Counted from the first letter of the stretch, positions 1 to 8,237 are shown. The stretch: DNA of 36,300 bases from CAZEVY01 sp964515555 (GCA_964515555.1 CAZEVY010000048.1:1-36300), one strand, 5' to 3'. Notes: generated by a model not told the origin, from the letters alone. Translations and numbers: made by a program.

Positions 1-105
1 CTCCTGCGCGCCGAGCTCGCCGCAATACGGGCCGAAATGGCGAAGAACCATAGCGAACTCCTGGCGCGCATCGCCGAGTCCGAAACCCGTATGATCCGGC
101 CGTAG
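1..105 (+). CDS. C-terminal fragment of a coiled-coil protein (5' truncated by window edge)
   Basis: Reading frame 1 is open from the first base to a TAG at 103-105 and encodes 34 residues. They are rich in Ala, Glu, Leu and Arg with heptad-like spacing (LLRAELAAIRAEMAK...), which looks like the end of a coiled coil. The start and the rest of the protein lie outside the window, so no family can be assigned. Short coiled-coil proteins ending in this way are common and often unannotated. The stop lies one base from the end of the convergent gene on the minus strand, which matches the tight packing elsewhere in the window. Confidence 0.5.
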   Translation, partial: LLRAELAAIRAEMAKNHSELLARIAESETRMIRP

Positions 106-106
106 C

Positions 107-2932
107 CTACCTCGTCACCCAGATCGGCGACGACCACGCGATCTCCTCGTCCACCTGGACCACGCGCACGTAGTAGTAGCTCTCGCCCGCCGGCGCCTCG
201 GCGTCGGCGAACGTGAAGCCGACTTCCTTCTGCATCGGGTGACGGGTGTGCACGAACGTGTTGTTGCGGATGATGTCGATCTGCCGCACCGGCGCTGTGC
301 CGATCACCTTCACCGACAAGCGGAATCCGCCCGCGGCCTTGACGATGTCGCCTTGCAGGTGCTCGCGGCCGCCCGTCTCCAGGCGATAGTCGAGGATGAT
401 GTTGTCGGTCGCTCCGTAGGAATGCCGCGCTTTCATGGCGTCGAGCAACCCCTGCTTGGTGAATGACTCGGCGATCGTCGACGCATAGGAAATGTGCGTC
501 GAAAGGTGATCGGAACTGGCCTGCACGCCGAGCTTGTAGCCCTTCGCCCAGGCGTTCCAGACGAAGCCGGCCGGCCGGAATCCGCCGGGTCCGCCGCTGG
601 GCTTGGCGGCGATGGCGGCCTTGGGCGCGCCTTCATACTCCGCCGACACGCGATCGCCCTGGTAGATCTCCACCAGCGGCTCCACCTCGGGGTCGTTGTC
701 GCGCCAGTCGGTCCCCATGTTGGTCGCCGACGTGTGCGAAATGGCGATGCCGCCGTACTTCTTCAGGTACGCATAGAGCGACTGCGCTCCGGCGATCGCC
801 TTCTGCTCCTCGACGGGGATCGGCAGCGTCGGATTGCCGCGGCGCGCGAAGATCACGTTGCGGTGGCCGTTGGGATAGGGCGCGCTGCGCTCGTAGGTGT
901 AGACGGGAACGAATTTCCCGGCGACGGTGAAAACATCGACCGCTTGCTGAATGCGCCAGTTGATATATTCGCTGTCCTGGCCGCCTAGCCCGTTATGCTC
1001 GCTCTGGCCGAGAAAATCGAGCGACGCGGCATCCATCGCGTAGCGATATGCGTCCAGCATACTGCCGTCATTGTTGCCATCCATCGAGAATTCCGTGTGA
1101 CGATGCGTATCGCCACGATAAATCTTGTACGTTTTCCCGCCGGATTTGATCTCATAAGTGCGAATGCGGGTCAGGTCGCCGGGCTCGTCGGCGTGCAGCG
1201 GCGGGGCGGCGACCTGCGGCGGAGTGTAGGGAGTCAACCGCGCGGCGGCCGGCGCGCCCGCTGGCGGCGGCACGCGCGCCGCGAGAATCTCGGCACGACT
1301 GTAGAGGAATGTCTCGAAGTCGCGGCCGTCGGTGGGCCAGGCAGCGTAGATGTTGCCGCGCGCGTCGGCGGCGAAGCCGCTGGGCATATCAGTGCGACCG
1401 GCGCTCGAGGGGAAGTGCACGGGCGAGGTCCAGCGGTCGCTGTGATACGTCGTTCCGTAAATCTCCCAGGCTGCGCGATGCGCGGGCGAATCGCTGGGCA
1501 CGTCGCGAATACGCAGCAGGCGATGGCGGAAGAACAGCCACACGCGGCCGTCGCTCGAAGCGGCCAGCGTCGGCAGATCGTTATACCCGCGCAGATCCTC
1601 GGGAAGACCGCGTTCGACGTCGGCCGGCGCGCGCCAACCGGAGCCCTCGAAGACCAACACCCGCATCCAGCGCGACTCGTACAATCGCGTCCCCTCGATC
1701 TTCAGGAGGAAGCCCGTGTCTTTGCCCCACTCCGCGCCGCTCTCGTTCCACGCCGCCCACAGGCGATTCTGCCCATCGCAGGCCAGCGACACGTTGGCCT
1801 CGAACAACGGCGTCGACGCGGCGGGTATCGGCTGGCCCCAGGCGCCGTTCTCGTAGCGCCGCACGATGACGTCGTAGTTGCCCTTGTCGTAGGTGTCCCA
1901 ACCGACCCACACCCGGCCCGCGCCGTCGGCGGCGATCGCGGGCACCCAGTCGTTGGCGGGCGACGCCGACACCTTCTCCTCGGCGAGCCACGACGTGCCG
2001 TCATGCCGCCGCGCGAAGATGTCGGAAGCGCCCCCGCGGAATCCCTGCCAGACGACCCACACGTGGCCGTTCGAGTCGGTGGTCATGCTGTGGTAGATGT
2101 CCGGCTGAGGATCGCGCGTGAGGCGCTCGACCGCCGACCAGGCGCGGCCGTCCCACCGGCGTGCGTAGAGATCGAAGTTCCCGTCCACCTGCGCCGACCA
2201 GACGGCCCACACGCGCCCGCCGCGGTCGCGTGCCAGTTTCACCATGAAGATGTCGCGATGATCGCCCGAGACCGCCTGCGGCGCCTGCCAGGCGCGACCG
2301 TCGTAATGGCGCATCTCGACGACGTTGCGGCCGCCGGTGAACGCCACCCAGGCCGCCCACAGCTCGCCGTTCGCACCCGCGACCAGCGCCGGAAACTCGG
2401 CGTTGCGATCCGCCCCCGAGAGCGTCGCCGACACGGGCACGCGATCGACGATGGCGGCGCCGCCCAGGTGCGTCGCCGGTGCCGCCAGCGCGAACGGCGC
2501 AACGTCGAAGGCGCCCTGCGCCGTGTCGACCCGCACGCGCGTGGCGGCGGTTCCTCTCACATCGACGACGACGCCGGGGACCAGCACATAGGGGACCGGC
2601 GGCATCGGACGCTCGGTGTCCCAGGGCCGCATCGCGAAATTGACGCCGCGCCGCGTCGCCAGCTTCCAGGAGCGGGCGTCCACCTGGTCGCCGGGCCGCG
2701 GACGCCAGTTGCGCACGCGCACGATTTCGCCCGACGTGACCGAGAGACTCCCGTCCCAGGCGCGCGGCTCGGTGTCGTTGACGCCGAGCTGCACGCGGAA
2801 GGAGACGATCGGGTCGTCGAGCGGCGCTGGTGTTTGCGCGGAGACCGTGATGCGGCGCGAAGCGAGGAAGGCGATCGGGACGAGGGCCGCGAGGGTGACG
2901 GCGGCGATTCGGGGTCGAACCGGCAGCGACAT
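107..2932 (-). CDS. Secreted DUF3604 (PHP-like) protein with N-terminal beta-propeller-like repeats
   Basis: 941 residues from the ATG at 2932. A longer open frame extends upstream, but this start is directly followed by a signal peptide (hydrophobic core at about residues 8-24, Ala-Gln near residue 33). Residues ~170-560 contain repeated segments of the type 'G.vWaaW...Y...W' resembling sialidase or beta-propeller blades. Residues ~595-930 match DUF3604, a family related to the PHP metal-dependent hydrolases: GDTHRHTE with H610 and H612 as likely metal ligands, then SEHNG and ISHTSAT motifs. The family has no settled substrate; a periplasmic or extracellular hydrolase is plausible. It lies 16 bp downstream of the DUF5990 gene on the same strand, but a TACACT hexamer 6 nt before its start suggests its own transcript. 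Confidence 0.82.
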   Translation of the reverse strand: MSLPVRPRIAAVTLAALVPIAFLASRRITVSAQTPAPLDDPIVSFRVQLGVNDTEPRAWDGSLSVTSGEIVRVRNWRPRPGDQVDARSWKLATRRGVNFAMRPWDTERPMPPVPYVLVPGVVVDVRGTAATRVRVDTAQGAFDVAPFALAAPATHLGGAAIVDRVPVSATLSGADRNAEFPALVAGANGELWAAWVAFTGGRNVVEMRHYDGRAWQAPQAVSGDHRDIFMVKLARDRGGRVWAVWSAQVDGNFDLYARRWDGRAWSAVERLTRDPQPDIYHSMTTDSNGHVWVVWQGFRGGASDIFARRHDGTSWLAEEKVSASPANDWVPAIAADGAGRVWVGWDTYDKGNYDVIVRRYENGAWGQPIPAASTPLFEANVSLACDGQNRLWAAWNESGAEWGKDTGFLLKIEGTRLYESRWMRVLVFEGSGWRAPADVERGLPEDLRGYNDLPTLAASSDGRVWLFFRHRLLRIRDVPSDSPAHRAAWEIYGTTYHSDRWTSPVHFPSSAGRTDMPSGFAADARGNIYAAWPTDGRDFETFLYSRAEILAARVPPPAGAPAAARLTPYTPPQVAAPPLHADEPGDLTRIRTYEIKSGGKTYKIYRGDTHRHTEFSMDGNNDGSMLDAYRYAMDAASLDFLGQSEHNGLGGQDSEYINWRIQQAVDVFTVAGKFVPVYTYERSAPYPNGHRNVIFARRGNPTLPIPVEEQKAIAGAQSLYAYLKKYGGIAISHTSATNMGTDWRDNDPEVEPLVEIYQGDRVSAEYEGAPKAAIAAKPSGGPGGFRPAGFVWNAWAKGYKLGVQASSDHLSTHISYASTIAESFTKQGLLDAMKARHSYGATDNIILDYRLETGGREHLQGDIVKAAGGFRLSVKVIGTAPVRQIDIIRNNTFVHTRHPMQKEVGFTFADAEAPAGESYYYVRVVQVDEEIAWSSPIWVTR

Positions 2933-2938
2933 AGCAAC

Positions 2939-2944
2939 AGTGTA
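2939..2944 (-). promoter_or_regulatory. -10-like hexamer TACACT before DUF3604 gene
   Basis: On the minus strand TACACT lies 6 nt before the ATG at 2932, and no Shine-Dalgarno sequence fits between them. It is one of several such hexamers close to start codons in this window. No good -35 element was seen. Confidence 0.3.
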
Positions 2945-2948
2945 GTCG

Positions 2949-3356
2949 TTATCGCGCCGCTTGCCACACGACATTCTTCGCGGTCCCGCACGATGGGCTG
3001 CCGTCGGGACCGGCGCCGGCGACACCGGTCTCGATCGTCGCGCCCGAGGCGATCATCTTCGCAGTGATGCCCGCGAGCGGAATCTTCAGGCGGCGGCTCC
3101 ACGGCGTGTCACTCTGCCCGGCGTAGGTTCCGACGTCGACGTAGACGAATCGCGCGCCTCGAGCGCCCTGGACAAAGGGACCGGCGAAGTCGGCGGTCAC
3201 CTTCACGCCAATGGTCAGCTCGAACAGAATGTCGGCGCCTCGGGATCGCTGCGTCTGGACGGTCTCGTAACTGGCGCCGCTGCCTTTCTGGAGGCCAAAA
3301 TCGACGCCGGGAGTCGGCGCCTCCAGTACGATGCGGAGCTTCACGTCACCCGCCAT
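2949..3356 (-). CDS. DUF5990 family protein
   Basis: 135 residues, cytoplasmic by lack of signal peptide or membrane segment. The sequence matches the DUF5990 pattern closely: an early 'LRIVLEAP..GVDFGLQKG' segment, a central 'ETVQTQRS' stretch, 'GPFVQG..GARFVYVDVGTYAGQ' and 'WSRRLKIPLAGIT' near residue 90. The family function is unknown. The ATG at 3356 overlaps the end of the preceding 71-residue gene by 11 bp, so it is the last gene of the VWA-VWA-small protein-DUF5990 operon. Confidence 0.8.
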   Translation of the reverse strand: MAGDVKLRIVLEAPTPGVDFGLQKGSGASYETVQTQRSRGADILFELTIGVKVTADFAGPFVQGARGARFVYVDVGTYAGQSDTPWSRRLKIPLAGITAKMIASGATIETGVAGAGPDGSPSCGTAKNVVWQAAR

Positions 3357-3561
3357 GGCCGGCAGTACTCCGCATCCGCGCCGCCCATCGCAAGTAACGG
3401 ACCAGTTCGCGCCGCCGCGTCCAGACGAATCGCCAGAACTCGCGAAACCCGATCCGATCCGCGTGCAGCCCCGAGTACGTCTCGATGCGCCAACGCAGGT
3501 ACGGGCTTCGCCAGGGATGGAAAAGGTGACCCCGCGCGAGTTGCAGCAGGAGCGGGATCAA
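3346..3561 (-). CDS. Small conserved-looking protein of unknown function, 71 aa
   Basis: I do not recognise a named family. The 71-residue product is very rich in Arg and Trp (HPWRSPYLRWRIETY near residue 15; FREFWRFVWTRRREL near residue 38) and is predicted soluble, cationic and largely helical. It starts at a TTG that forms a TTGA overlap with the stop of the upstream VWA gene (3558-3560), and its own stop overlaps the DUF5990 start by 11 bp. This exact fit between two genes in the same direction is the main evidence that it is real. The start lacks a clear Shine-Dalgarno sequence, so translation is probably by reinitiation. The basic, aromatic composition could suit nucleic acid or membrane-surface binding, but that is a guess. 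Confidence 0.6.
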   Translation of the reverse strand: MIPLLLQLARGHLFHPWRSPYLRWRIETYSGLHADRIGFREFWRFVWTRRRELVRYLRWAARMRSTAGHGG

Positions 3562-4526
3562 CGAATCGAGTTGGCGGCGACGGGCGGCCGCGGCGGCATG
3601 GTCTTCGGCTGCGAGTCCTTGGTCGCGTAGTAACCCGATCGCGTGCGCGCCACCGGGCGGTTCGGACCCTTGACGACCACCTTGATCTGCCGGTACGTGC
3701 CATCGAGCGCCTGCTCGGAGGGCGAGTAGGCCATGATGTACTGGTTCCGGATCTCGTGTGCCACCTGGAGGCTGAGCTTTTCCACCTCCTCGATGTCCTT
3801 CGGGTAGTAGGGCATGCCGCCGCCGGCCGTCGTGAGGTTGTCGAGCGCCCGTTTGGCCCGGCGGGCTTCGCGGCGATCCTCTTCGTTGAGAATGGCGATC
3901 GAATAAAGCAGGATCTCCGACTGCTGCACCTTGGCGACCAGCTTCTCGAGCGACAGCGAGCTGGTATTGTCGTTGCCGTCGGTGATCACCACCAGCACCT
4001 TCTTGTCCCTCTTGCCTTTCTCCTTCAGGTAGTCGATCGACATGCTGGTGGCGTCGCGCATCGCGGTGCCGCCGCGCGAATCGATCTTCGCGAGGCCGTC
4101 GGCGAGAAGTTTGAGGTCGCTTGTGAACTCCACGTCGAGCCAGGCGTCGTCGTTGAAGTTCACCAGGAACACCTCGTCATCGCGATTGGACGCCTTGACC
4201 ATCGCCAGCGCCGCCGACTCCACCTTGCGCCGCTTGTCGCGCATGCTGCCGCTGTTGTCGATCACCAGGCCGAGCGAAACCGGCACATCCTCGCGGCGGA
4301 ACATCTTCAGTTGCTGGACGACGTTGTTCTCGAGAACCGTGAAAGCCTCCCGGCCCAGGTTCGTCACCAGGCTGCCGTTCTTGTCGGCGACGGTGACCGG
4401 CAGCAATACCAGCCGGACGTCGGAACGGAACATGGGATCTCCCTGGGGCGTCGCCGTCTGCTGTGCGAAGCCGGGAATCAGGGTCAGAAACAGAGCGAAC
4501 GATGCGAGTTTATTGCGAAGGCGCAT
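3558..4526 (-). CDS. Secreted VWA-domain protein (VWFA-related Acidobacterial type), second of a pair
   Basis: 322 residues. Residues 1-21 form a Sec signal peptide ending in FAQ. A short beta-rich segment (about 35-80) precedes a von Willebrand factor A domain with the MIDAS metal site D90-N-S-G-S94, a downstream GGT loop and 'VVITDGNDN'. The C-terminal part ends with an 'R.GYYA' segment typical of the Acidobacteria-specific VWFA-related family. The protein is probably periplasmic or extracellular and binds a partner through the metal site. Its start overlaps the upstream paralogue by 17 bp and its stop overlaps the next gene by 4 bp, so translation is probably coupled. The partner and role are unknown. 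Confidence 0.85.
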   Translation of the reverse strand: MRLRNKLASFALFLTLIPGFAQQTATPQGDPMFRSDVRLVLLPVTVADKNGSLVTNLGREAFTVLENNVVQQLKMFRREDVPVSLGLVIDNSGSMRDKRRKVESAALAMVKASNRDDEVFLVNFNDDAWLDVEFTSDLKLLADGLAKIDSRGGTAMRDATSMSIDYLKEKGKRDKKVLVVITDGNDNTSSLSLEKLVAKVQQSEILLYSIAILNEEDRREARRAKRALDNLTTAGGGMPYYPKDIEEVEKLSLQVAHEIRNQYIMAYSPSEQALDGTYRQIKVVVKGPNRPVARTRSGYYATKDSQPKTMPPRPPVAANSIR

Positions 4527-5544
4527 AGTACCCCAGGCGATGATAGGCCCTGAGCGGGGGCAGACCGCGCGGCTGGACCAGTTTGACCTCCACGCGGCGG
4601 TATTTGCCGTCGCGATTCTGGTTGGTTGGAAGATAACCGAGCATGTACTGGCTCCGAAGCTCGACGCCGACTTTGGCGGCGATGTCCGGGAGATCGTTCA
4701 GATTCTCGACCGGGAAGTGCCGCCCGCCGGTCTGCTCGGCGATTTCGCCCAGCATGCTTGGACCGGACAACTCCTCGGCTGAGCGGCCTCGCGAATGCAC
4801 CGGCTCGAAAATGCCGATCCCGTAAATAATGACGTCGGCTTCACGGACCACGTTGCGGATTTCGCTCACCGTGTAGCGGCTGCTGTTGTCGGCCCCATCG
4901 GAGATCAGCAGGATGGCGCGCCGCGGATTCTTCGCCTTCTTCATCTCGTGCATGGCCAGGTAGACGCCGTCGAGCAGGGCCGTGCGCCCCTTGGCCTGGG
5001 TAAACGCAAGGCGATTCTGGATCTCCTCGGTGTTGGTGGTGAACGGAATCACCATCTCGGGCCGATCGTTGAAGGTCACCAGGAAGAACTCGTCCTCGGG
5101 ATTGGCGGTTCGGAAGAACTGCGCGGCGGCCTGGCGCGCCTTGTGGAGCTTGCTTCCCATACTGCTGCTCACGTCGAACACCATGCCGAGCGAGACCGGC
5201 TGCTCCTCGGAGGAAAAGTGCGTCACGTTCTGCTCGCTCTTGTCCTCGAACAGGCGGAACTGTTCCCTCTCCATGCCGGTGACTACCTGGTTGAGCGGCG
5301 TCGTGACCGTCACCGGGATGAGCACCAGGTTGGCGTCGATGCGCAGGTTGGGCGCGCGGCGATCGGTGGTCTCGGCGGGGGTGGTGCGGCGCGGCTCTAT
5401 CGCAACTCGTGGATTGGCTTGGCCCTGCGCGGGAGGCGCCTTCTTCGGCGTCTGGGCGCCTTGCTTGTCTTCCGCGAATGTCGCAATTGCAGCGACACCG
5501 GCAATCGCCAGGAGCGTTCCGATTTGCCAGGACCGTACGGGCAT
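4510..5544 (-). CDS. Secreted VWA-domain protein (VWFA-related Acidobacterial type), first of a pair
   Basis: 344 residues from the ATG at 5544. The frame stays open far upstream (to about 6300), but the GGAGGAG Shine-Dalgarno at 5551-5558 and the signal peptide at residues 1-24 fix this start. A Pro/Ala/Gln-rich linker (about 25-65) leads into the beta-rich N-terminal segment and a VWA domain with MIDAS D124-V-S-S-S128 and 'LLISDGADNSS'. It is a paralogue of the following gene with the same domain order and the same C-terminal 'R.GYYA' ending, consistent with tandem duplication and divergence. It is the promoter-proximal gene of a four-gene operon. Confidence 0.87.
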   Translation of the reverse strand: MPVRSWQIGTLLAIAGVAAIATFAEDKQGAQTPKKAPPAQGQANPRVAIEPRRTTPAETTDRRAPNLRIDANLVLIPVTVTTPLNQVVTGMEREQFRLFEDKSEQNVTHFSSEEQPVSLGMVFDVSSSMGSKLHKARQAAAQFFRTANPEDEFFLVTFNDRPEMVIPFTTNTEEIQNRLAFTQAKGRTALLDGVYLAMHEMKKAKNPRRAILLISDGADNSSRYTVSEIRNVVREADVIIYGIGIFEPVHSRGRSAEELSGPSMLGEIAEQTGGRHFPVENLNDLPDIAAKVGVELRSQYMLGYLPTNQNRDGKYRRVEVKLVQPRGLPPLRAYHRLGYYAPSQ

Positions 5545-5550
5545 CCTCGA

Positions 5551-5558
5551 TCTCCTCC
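5551..5558 (-). promoter_or_regulatory. Strong Shine-Dalgarno that sets the VWA start
   Basis: GGAGGAGA on the minus strand, 6 nt before the ATG at 5544. It decides between this start and possible upstream starts in the long open frame. Confidence 0.75.
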
Positions 5559-5575
5559 GCTCGGTGACCTGACTG

Positions 5576-5581
5576 AGTATA
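5576..5581 (-). promoter_or_regulatory. Extended -10 promoter candidate for the VWA operon
   Basis: On the minus strand the sequence reads TGT-TATACT, an extended -10 (TGN plus 5/6 consensus), placed about 30 nt before the ATG at 5544 with a Shine-Dalgarno in between. No convincing -35 box lies 16-18 bp upstream, which is tolerable for an extended -10. Confidence 0.45.
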
Positions 5582-5654
5582 ACACGCTGGTCCAATGGGC
5601 CGGATGTAAAGAATTCAGGCGCACGAGTACGATTTCCGGCGCCCGCCACGCAGC

Positions 5655-6254
5655 CTACTTCCGGTGTTGATAACAGTAGCTGGCGCCCTTGACCGCGGTC
5701 CGCGAGCACTGCACGCCCTTCTGGGTCAGCGCCGCGCAGCGGCGGACGGGAGGTGGAACAGCGGCGGGTTTCGCCTTCGCCGGCTTCGGCGGCGTCACCG
5801 AGGGCGCGGGTATCGGCGCCGGCGCCAGGCCGTCGACCGTCTCCTGCATCGTCGCCAGCTTCGCCTGCGTGTCCTTGAGCGACTGATCGAGCGATGCGAT
5901 CGAGTCCTTCAGCGCGGCCGGGTCGGTGGTCACCAGCGCGGGCACCGCCGAGGCGCCCGTCGCGAACGACTTGCTGACGATGGTTCCCGCCGAGCAAGTC
6001 GTGAATGCCGCCGAGCAGCCGGTGAACGAGTAGTAGAGGACGGTGCAGGCGCCGTTGGCTTCCGTCCGCGACGGCTCGCCGAAGGAGCGCTCCAGGTCGG
6101 CGCGCCTGGTGGCGCCGTCCTGCCAGGTGGCGTTGACGCGGGTGAACTTCTCCTGCCAGTCCGAGCAGGTAGTCGGCGCTTGCGCGGCGGCGCGGCCGGC
6201 CGTCGCCAGGAATGCCACAAGGCAGTGGATTCCGGAAGCTCGGTGGAGCTTCAT
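5655..6254 (-). CDS. Secreted protein with DUF5763 zinc-binding-like C-terminal tail
   Basis: 199 residues from the ATG at 6254, followed by a signal peptide ending near residue 25 (AAAQA). Residues ~27-100 form a small domain with four cysteines (in TTCSDW, GACTV, TGCSA and TTCSAG), likely disulfide-bonded. Residues ~113-141 look like a short coiled coil, then comes a Pro/Ala/Lys-rich linker (~145-170). The last 29 residues match the DUF5763 pattern: C173, C183, C194 and H197 with the 'GASYCYQH' ending. The four-ligand C-C-C-H arrangement suggests a bound zinc. I cannot assign a function. The gene stands alone, with about 110 bp to the VWA operon downstream. Confidence 0.7.
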   Translation of the reverse strand: MKLHRASGIHCLVAFLATAGRAAAQAPTTCSDWQEKFTRVNATWQDGATRRADLERSFGEPSRTEANGACTVLYYSFTGCSAAFTTCSAGTIVSKSFATGASAVPALVTTDPAALKDSIASLDQSLKDTQAKLATMQETVDGLAPAPIPAPSVTPPKPAKAKPAAVPPPVRRCAALTQKGVQCSRTAVKGASYCYQHRK

Positions 6255-6271
6255 GGCTTCGTCGCGCACTA

Positions 6272-6277
6272 ATGATA
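6272..6277 (-). promoter_or_regulatory. -10-like hexamer TATCAT before DUF5763 gene
   Basis: TATCAT on the minus strand, 17 nt before the ATG at 6254, within the short gap between this gene and the upstream hydrolase. It would give a leader of roughly 10 nt with no evident Shine-Dalgarno. Confidence 0.3.
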
Positions 6278-6321
6278 TACCGGGTCGGGTGGAGTGTCAC
6301 TCCCCCGCCAAAACGAGAGGG

Positions 6322-7392
6322 CTATTCCAGCACCACCCGCGCGATCCGCTGCGCCAGCGGGGCCAGGCCGCCGCGCTCCAGATTGCACATCAGCGCGACC
6401 ACCACACCTTCGCGCGGCAGCATCGCCAGGACTGTCGACGTGCCCTGCTGCCCGCCGGTGTGCAGCACCAACTGGCGCTGGTCGAGGCGTCCGACATTCC
6501 ACCCCAGGCCGTATTGCGACTCCGTGCCGTCGCGCAGTTTCTGGCGCGCGAACATCAGCGCCACCGTCTCCGGCTTCAGCAGCTTGCCCTGCCGCACCGC
6601 CAGCGCGAAGCGCGTCAGGTCGTCGACGGTCGATGACATGCCGCCGCCCGGAATCTTGTTGCTGGTGTCGGCCAGCGCGCAGTTCTCCAGTTGCCCGGTG
6701 GCGTAGCGGCGATAGCCGCGCGCGCGGTTCGGCACGATGGCGTGGACGTCGTCGGCCACGATGCGGGACATGCCGGCCGGAGCGAAGACCTGCTCCTTCA
6801 GATAATCCATGAAGCGCGCGCCGGCCGCCGCCTCCACCACGGCGCCGAGCAGCACATAGCCGTAGGTGGTGTAGTTGAAGCGCGTGCCCGGCTCGGCGAC
6901 CAGGGCGTCGCGCTGGAAGATCGCCAGCGGATCGAGGAGGTTGAGATACCGGCGCGTGCTGTTGACCTCTTCCTCGGAGTTGTAATGCCGGATGCCGCCC
7001 AGATGGCCGAGGAGTTGCCGGGAGCTAATCGGCCAGGGCTTCTGCGGGAACGACGGCACGTACTTCTGCACCGGCGCGTCCAGGTCGAGCCGGCCTTTCT
7101 CATAAAGCTGCATCGCGGCGACCGCGGTGATCGGCTTTGAAATCGACCCCAGGCGGTAGACGGTCGCGGCCTTGGCGGGGACGTTGTTCTCGACGTCGGA
7201 GAAACCGTAGCCGTTCGACCAGCGCCACTCGCCCCCGGTGGCGATCGATGCCGAGAGGGCCGGAATCCCCTGCCGCGACATCTCCTCCGTGATGACCTTC
7301 TCGATCTCCGCGATGCGCTCGCGCGAAAGCGGCTGCGCGCCGGCCGTCCATAATGCAAGTGCCGCGAGGATCAGGAAGCGAGAGCGTCGCAT
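6322..7392 (-). CDS. Serine hydrolase of the class C beta-lactamase / LACTB-like family
   Basis: 356 residues from the ATG at 7392, with a signal peptide at residues 1-19 (ending AGAQ), so exported. The class C beta-lactamase fold is marked by the S-x-x-K motif at S83-I-S-K86 (LGSISKP), by 'FNYTTYGYVLLG', which holds the Tyr motif, and by HTGG near the C-terminus in place of K-T/S-G. The Y.TYGY.LL segment resembles LACTB-type peptidases more than true beta-lactamases, so a peptidase or esterase acting on cell-wall or small acyl substrates is likelier than antibiotic resistance. It lies 5 bp after the NIPSNAP gene and is probably co-transcribed with it. The longer open frame upstream overlaps NIPSNAP coding sequence and was rejected as the start. 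Confidence 0.85.
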   Translation of the reverse strand: MRRSRFLILAALALWTAGAQPLSRERIAEIEKVITEEMSRQGIPALSASIATGGEWRWSNGYGFSDVENNVPAKAATVYRLGSISKPITAVAAMQLYEKGRLDLDAPVQKYVPSFPQKPWPISSRQLLGHLGGIRHYNSEEEVNSTRRYLNLLDPLAIFQRDALVAEPGTRFNYTTYGYVLLGAVVEAAAGARFMDYLKEQVFAPAGMSRIVADDVHAIVPNRARGYRRYATGQLENCALADTSNKIPGGGMSSTVDDLTRFALAVRQGKLLKPETVALMFARQKLRDGTESQYGLGWNVGRLDQRQLVLHTGGQQGTSTVLAMLPREGVVVALMCNLERGGLAPLAQRIARVVLE

Positions 7393-7397
7393 GACCT

Positions 7398-8174
7398 TCA
7401 GCGAATCGGCGAAAAGGCCATGGGCCGCAGCAGCTGGCTGCTGATGTTCGAGACCACCTCGGCGTTGCTCAGGCCGGGCGTGGCGGCCAGCTTCTTCCAC
7501 TCGGGGTCGGCGATGAACGTCGCCCAGGCTTTCTCGCGCGCGGCCATGTCGTCGAAGGCGAGCAGGTAGGTGAGGTTCGGCGAGCGCGTGCCGTAGAGCG
7601 TGCGCCCGAAAAAGACCGGGCGCAGTCCCGTCTTGCGGAAAATGGCGATCTCACCATCCTCGAACATCTTGATCTTTTTCTCGAGCGATGCGAAATTGTT
7701 CGACTCGTAAATGCGCAGCTCGAAGACACGCGGCGCGCGGCCGGGCTCGGTGGGCGGCGCCTCGATGGCGGGCATCGATTCGAATGCGCGCAGCAGGGAG
7801 TTCTCGGTGCGCACGTAGCCGAGGCCGGGCATGGCGTAGTAGTCGGCCAGCGCCTTGTTGAACTCCTTGTCTTCGCCTGTCTTCGCCGAAACCTCCTCGA
7901 GCGCCGCCAGAGAAGGATAGCCGACGATGTAGACGATCGTCGGCATGTCGGGCCCCAGCGCCACGTTGAAGAAACCCATGGGGCCGGCCCCGGCGCGGCG
8001 CATGGCCGGGAGAAAGGTCCTCTCCAGGACCTGCGACGTACGCTGCATTTGGTTGTCGAAGCTGTTGCGCAGGCGCATGTAGCGCAGTTCGATGATGCCG
8101 CCCTTGGGAGCGGCGAACAGCGAGCGGGCGCCCAATCCGGCGCCGGCGAGACGAAGCAGGTCGCGGCGGTTCAT
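7398..8174 (-). CDS. Tat-exported NIPSNAP family protein
   Basis: 258 residues. The N-terminus (MNRRDLLRLAGAGLGARSLFA) carries a twin-arginine-type signal. Two ferredoxin-like alpha-beta repeats follow: one starting 'IELRYMRLRN' near residue 27 and one starting 'FELRIYES' near residue 146, as in tandem NIPSNAP domains. NIPSNAP proteins in Acidobacteria and Planctomycetes are usually secreted and lie near ThuA or DUF1080 genes; their biochemical role is unknown. Here it is divergent from the ThuA operon, with a 145-bp shared upstream region, and the hydrolase gene follows 5 bp after its stop. Confidence 0.85.
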   Translation of the reverse strand: MNRRDLLRLAGAGLGARSLFAAPKGGIIELRYMRLRNSFDNQMQRTSQVLERTFLPAMRRAGAGPMGFFNVALGPDMPTIVYIVGYPSLAALEEVSAKTGEDKEFNKALADYYAMPGLGYVRTENSLLRAFESMPAIEAPPTEPGRAPRVFELRIYESNNFASLEKKIKMFEDGEIAIFRKTGLRPVFFGRTLYGTRSPNLTYLLAFDDMAAREKAWATFIADPEWKKLAATPGLSNAEVVSNISSQLLRPMAFSPIR

Positions 8175-8237
8175 GATCTATCGATTCTCGACGCTGGCGG
8201 CGGCGGCGTCAAGGCACGTGCGCGGGCCCCGGGTTTA

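Noticed and set aside
995..3067. 690-residue open frame on the plus strand opposite the DUF3604 gene
   Set aside because: It is Arg/Ala/Gly-rich with no domain pattern, and it is the shadow of high-GC coding sequence on the other strand that shows clear family motifs.
5545..6300. N-terminal extension of the first VWA protein by about 250 residues
   Set aside because: The extension is Arg-rich, antisense-like sequence overlapping the DUF5763 gene region, and a strong Shine-Dalgarno and signal peptide define the start at 5544.
6322..7392. Antibiotic-resistance beta-lactamase
   Set aside because: The Tyr and KTG-equivalent motifs are LACTB/peptidase-like, with HTGG at the KTG position; the general serine-hydrolase call is safer.
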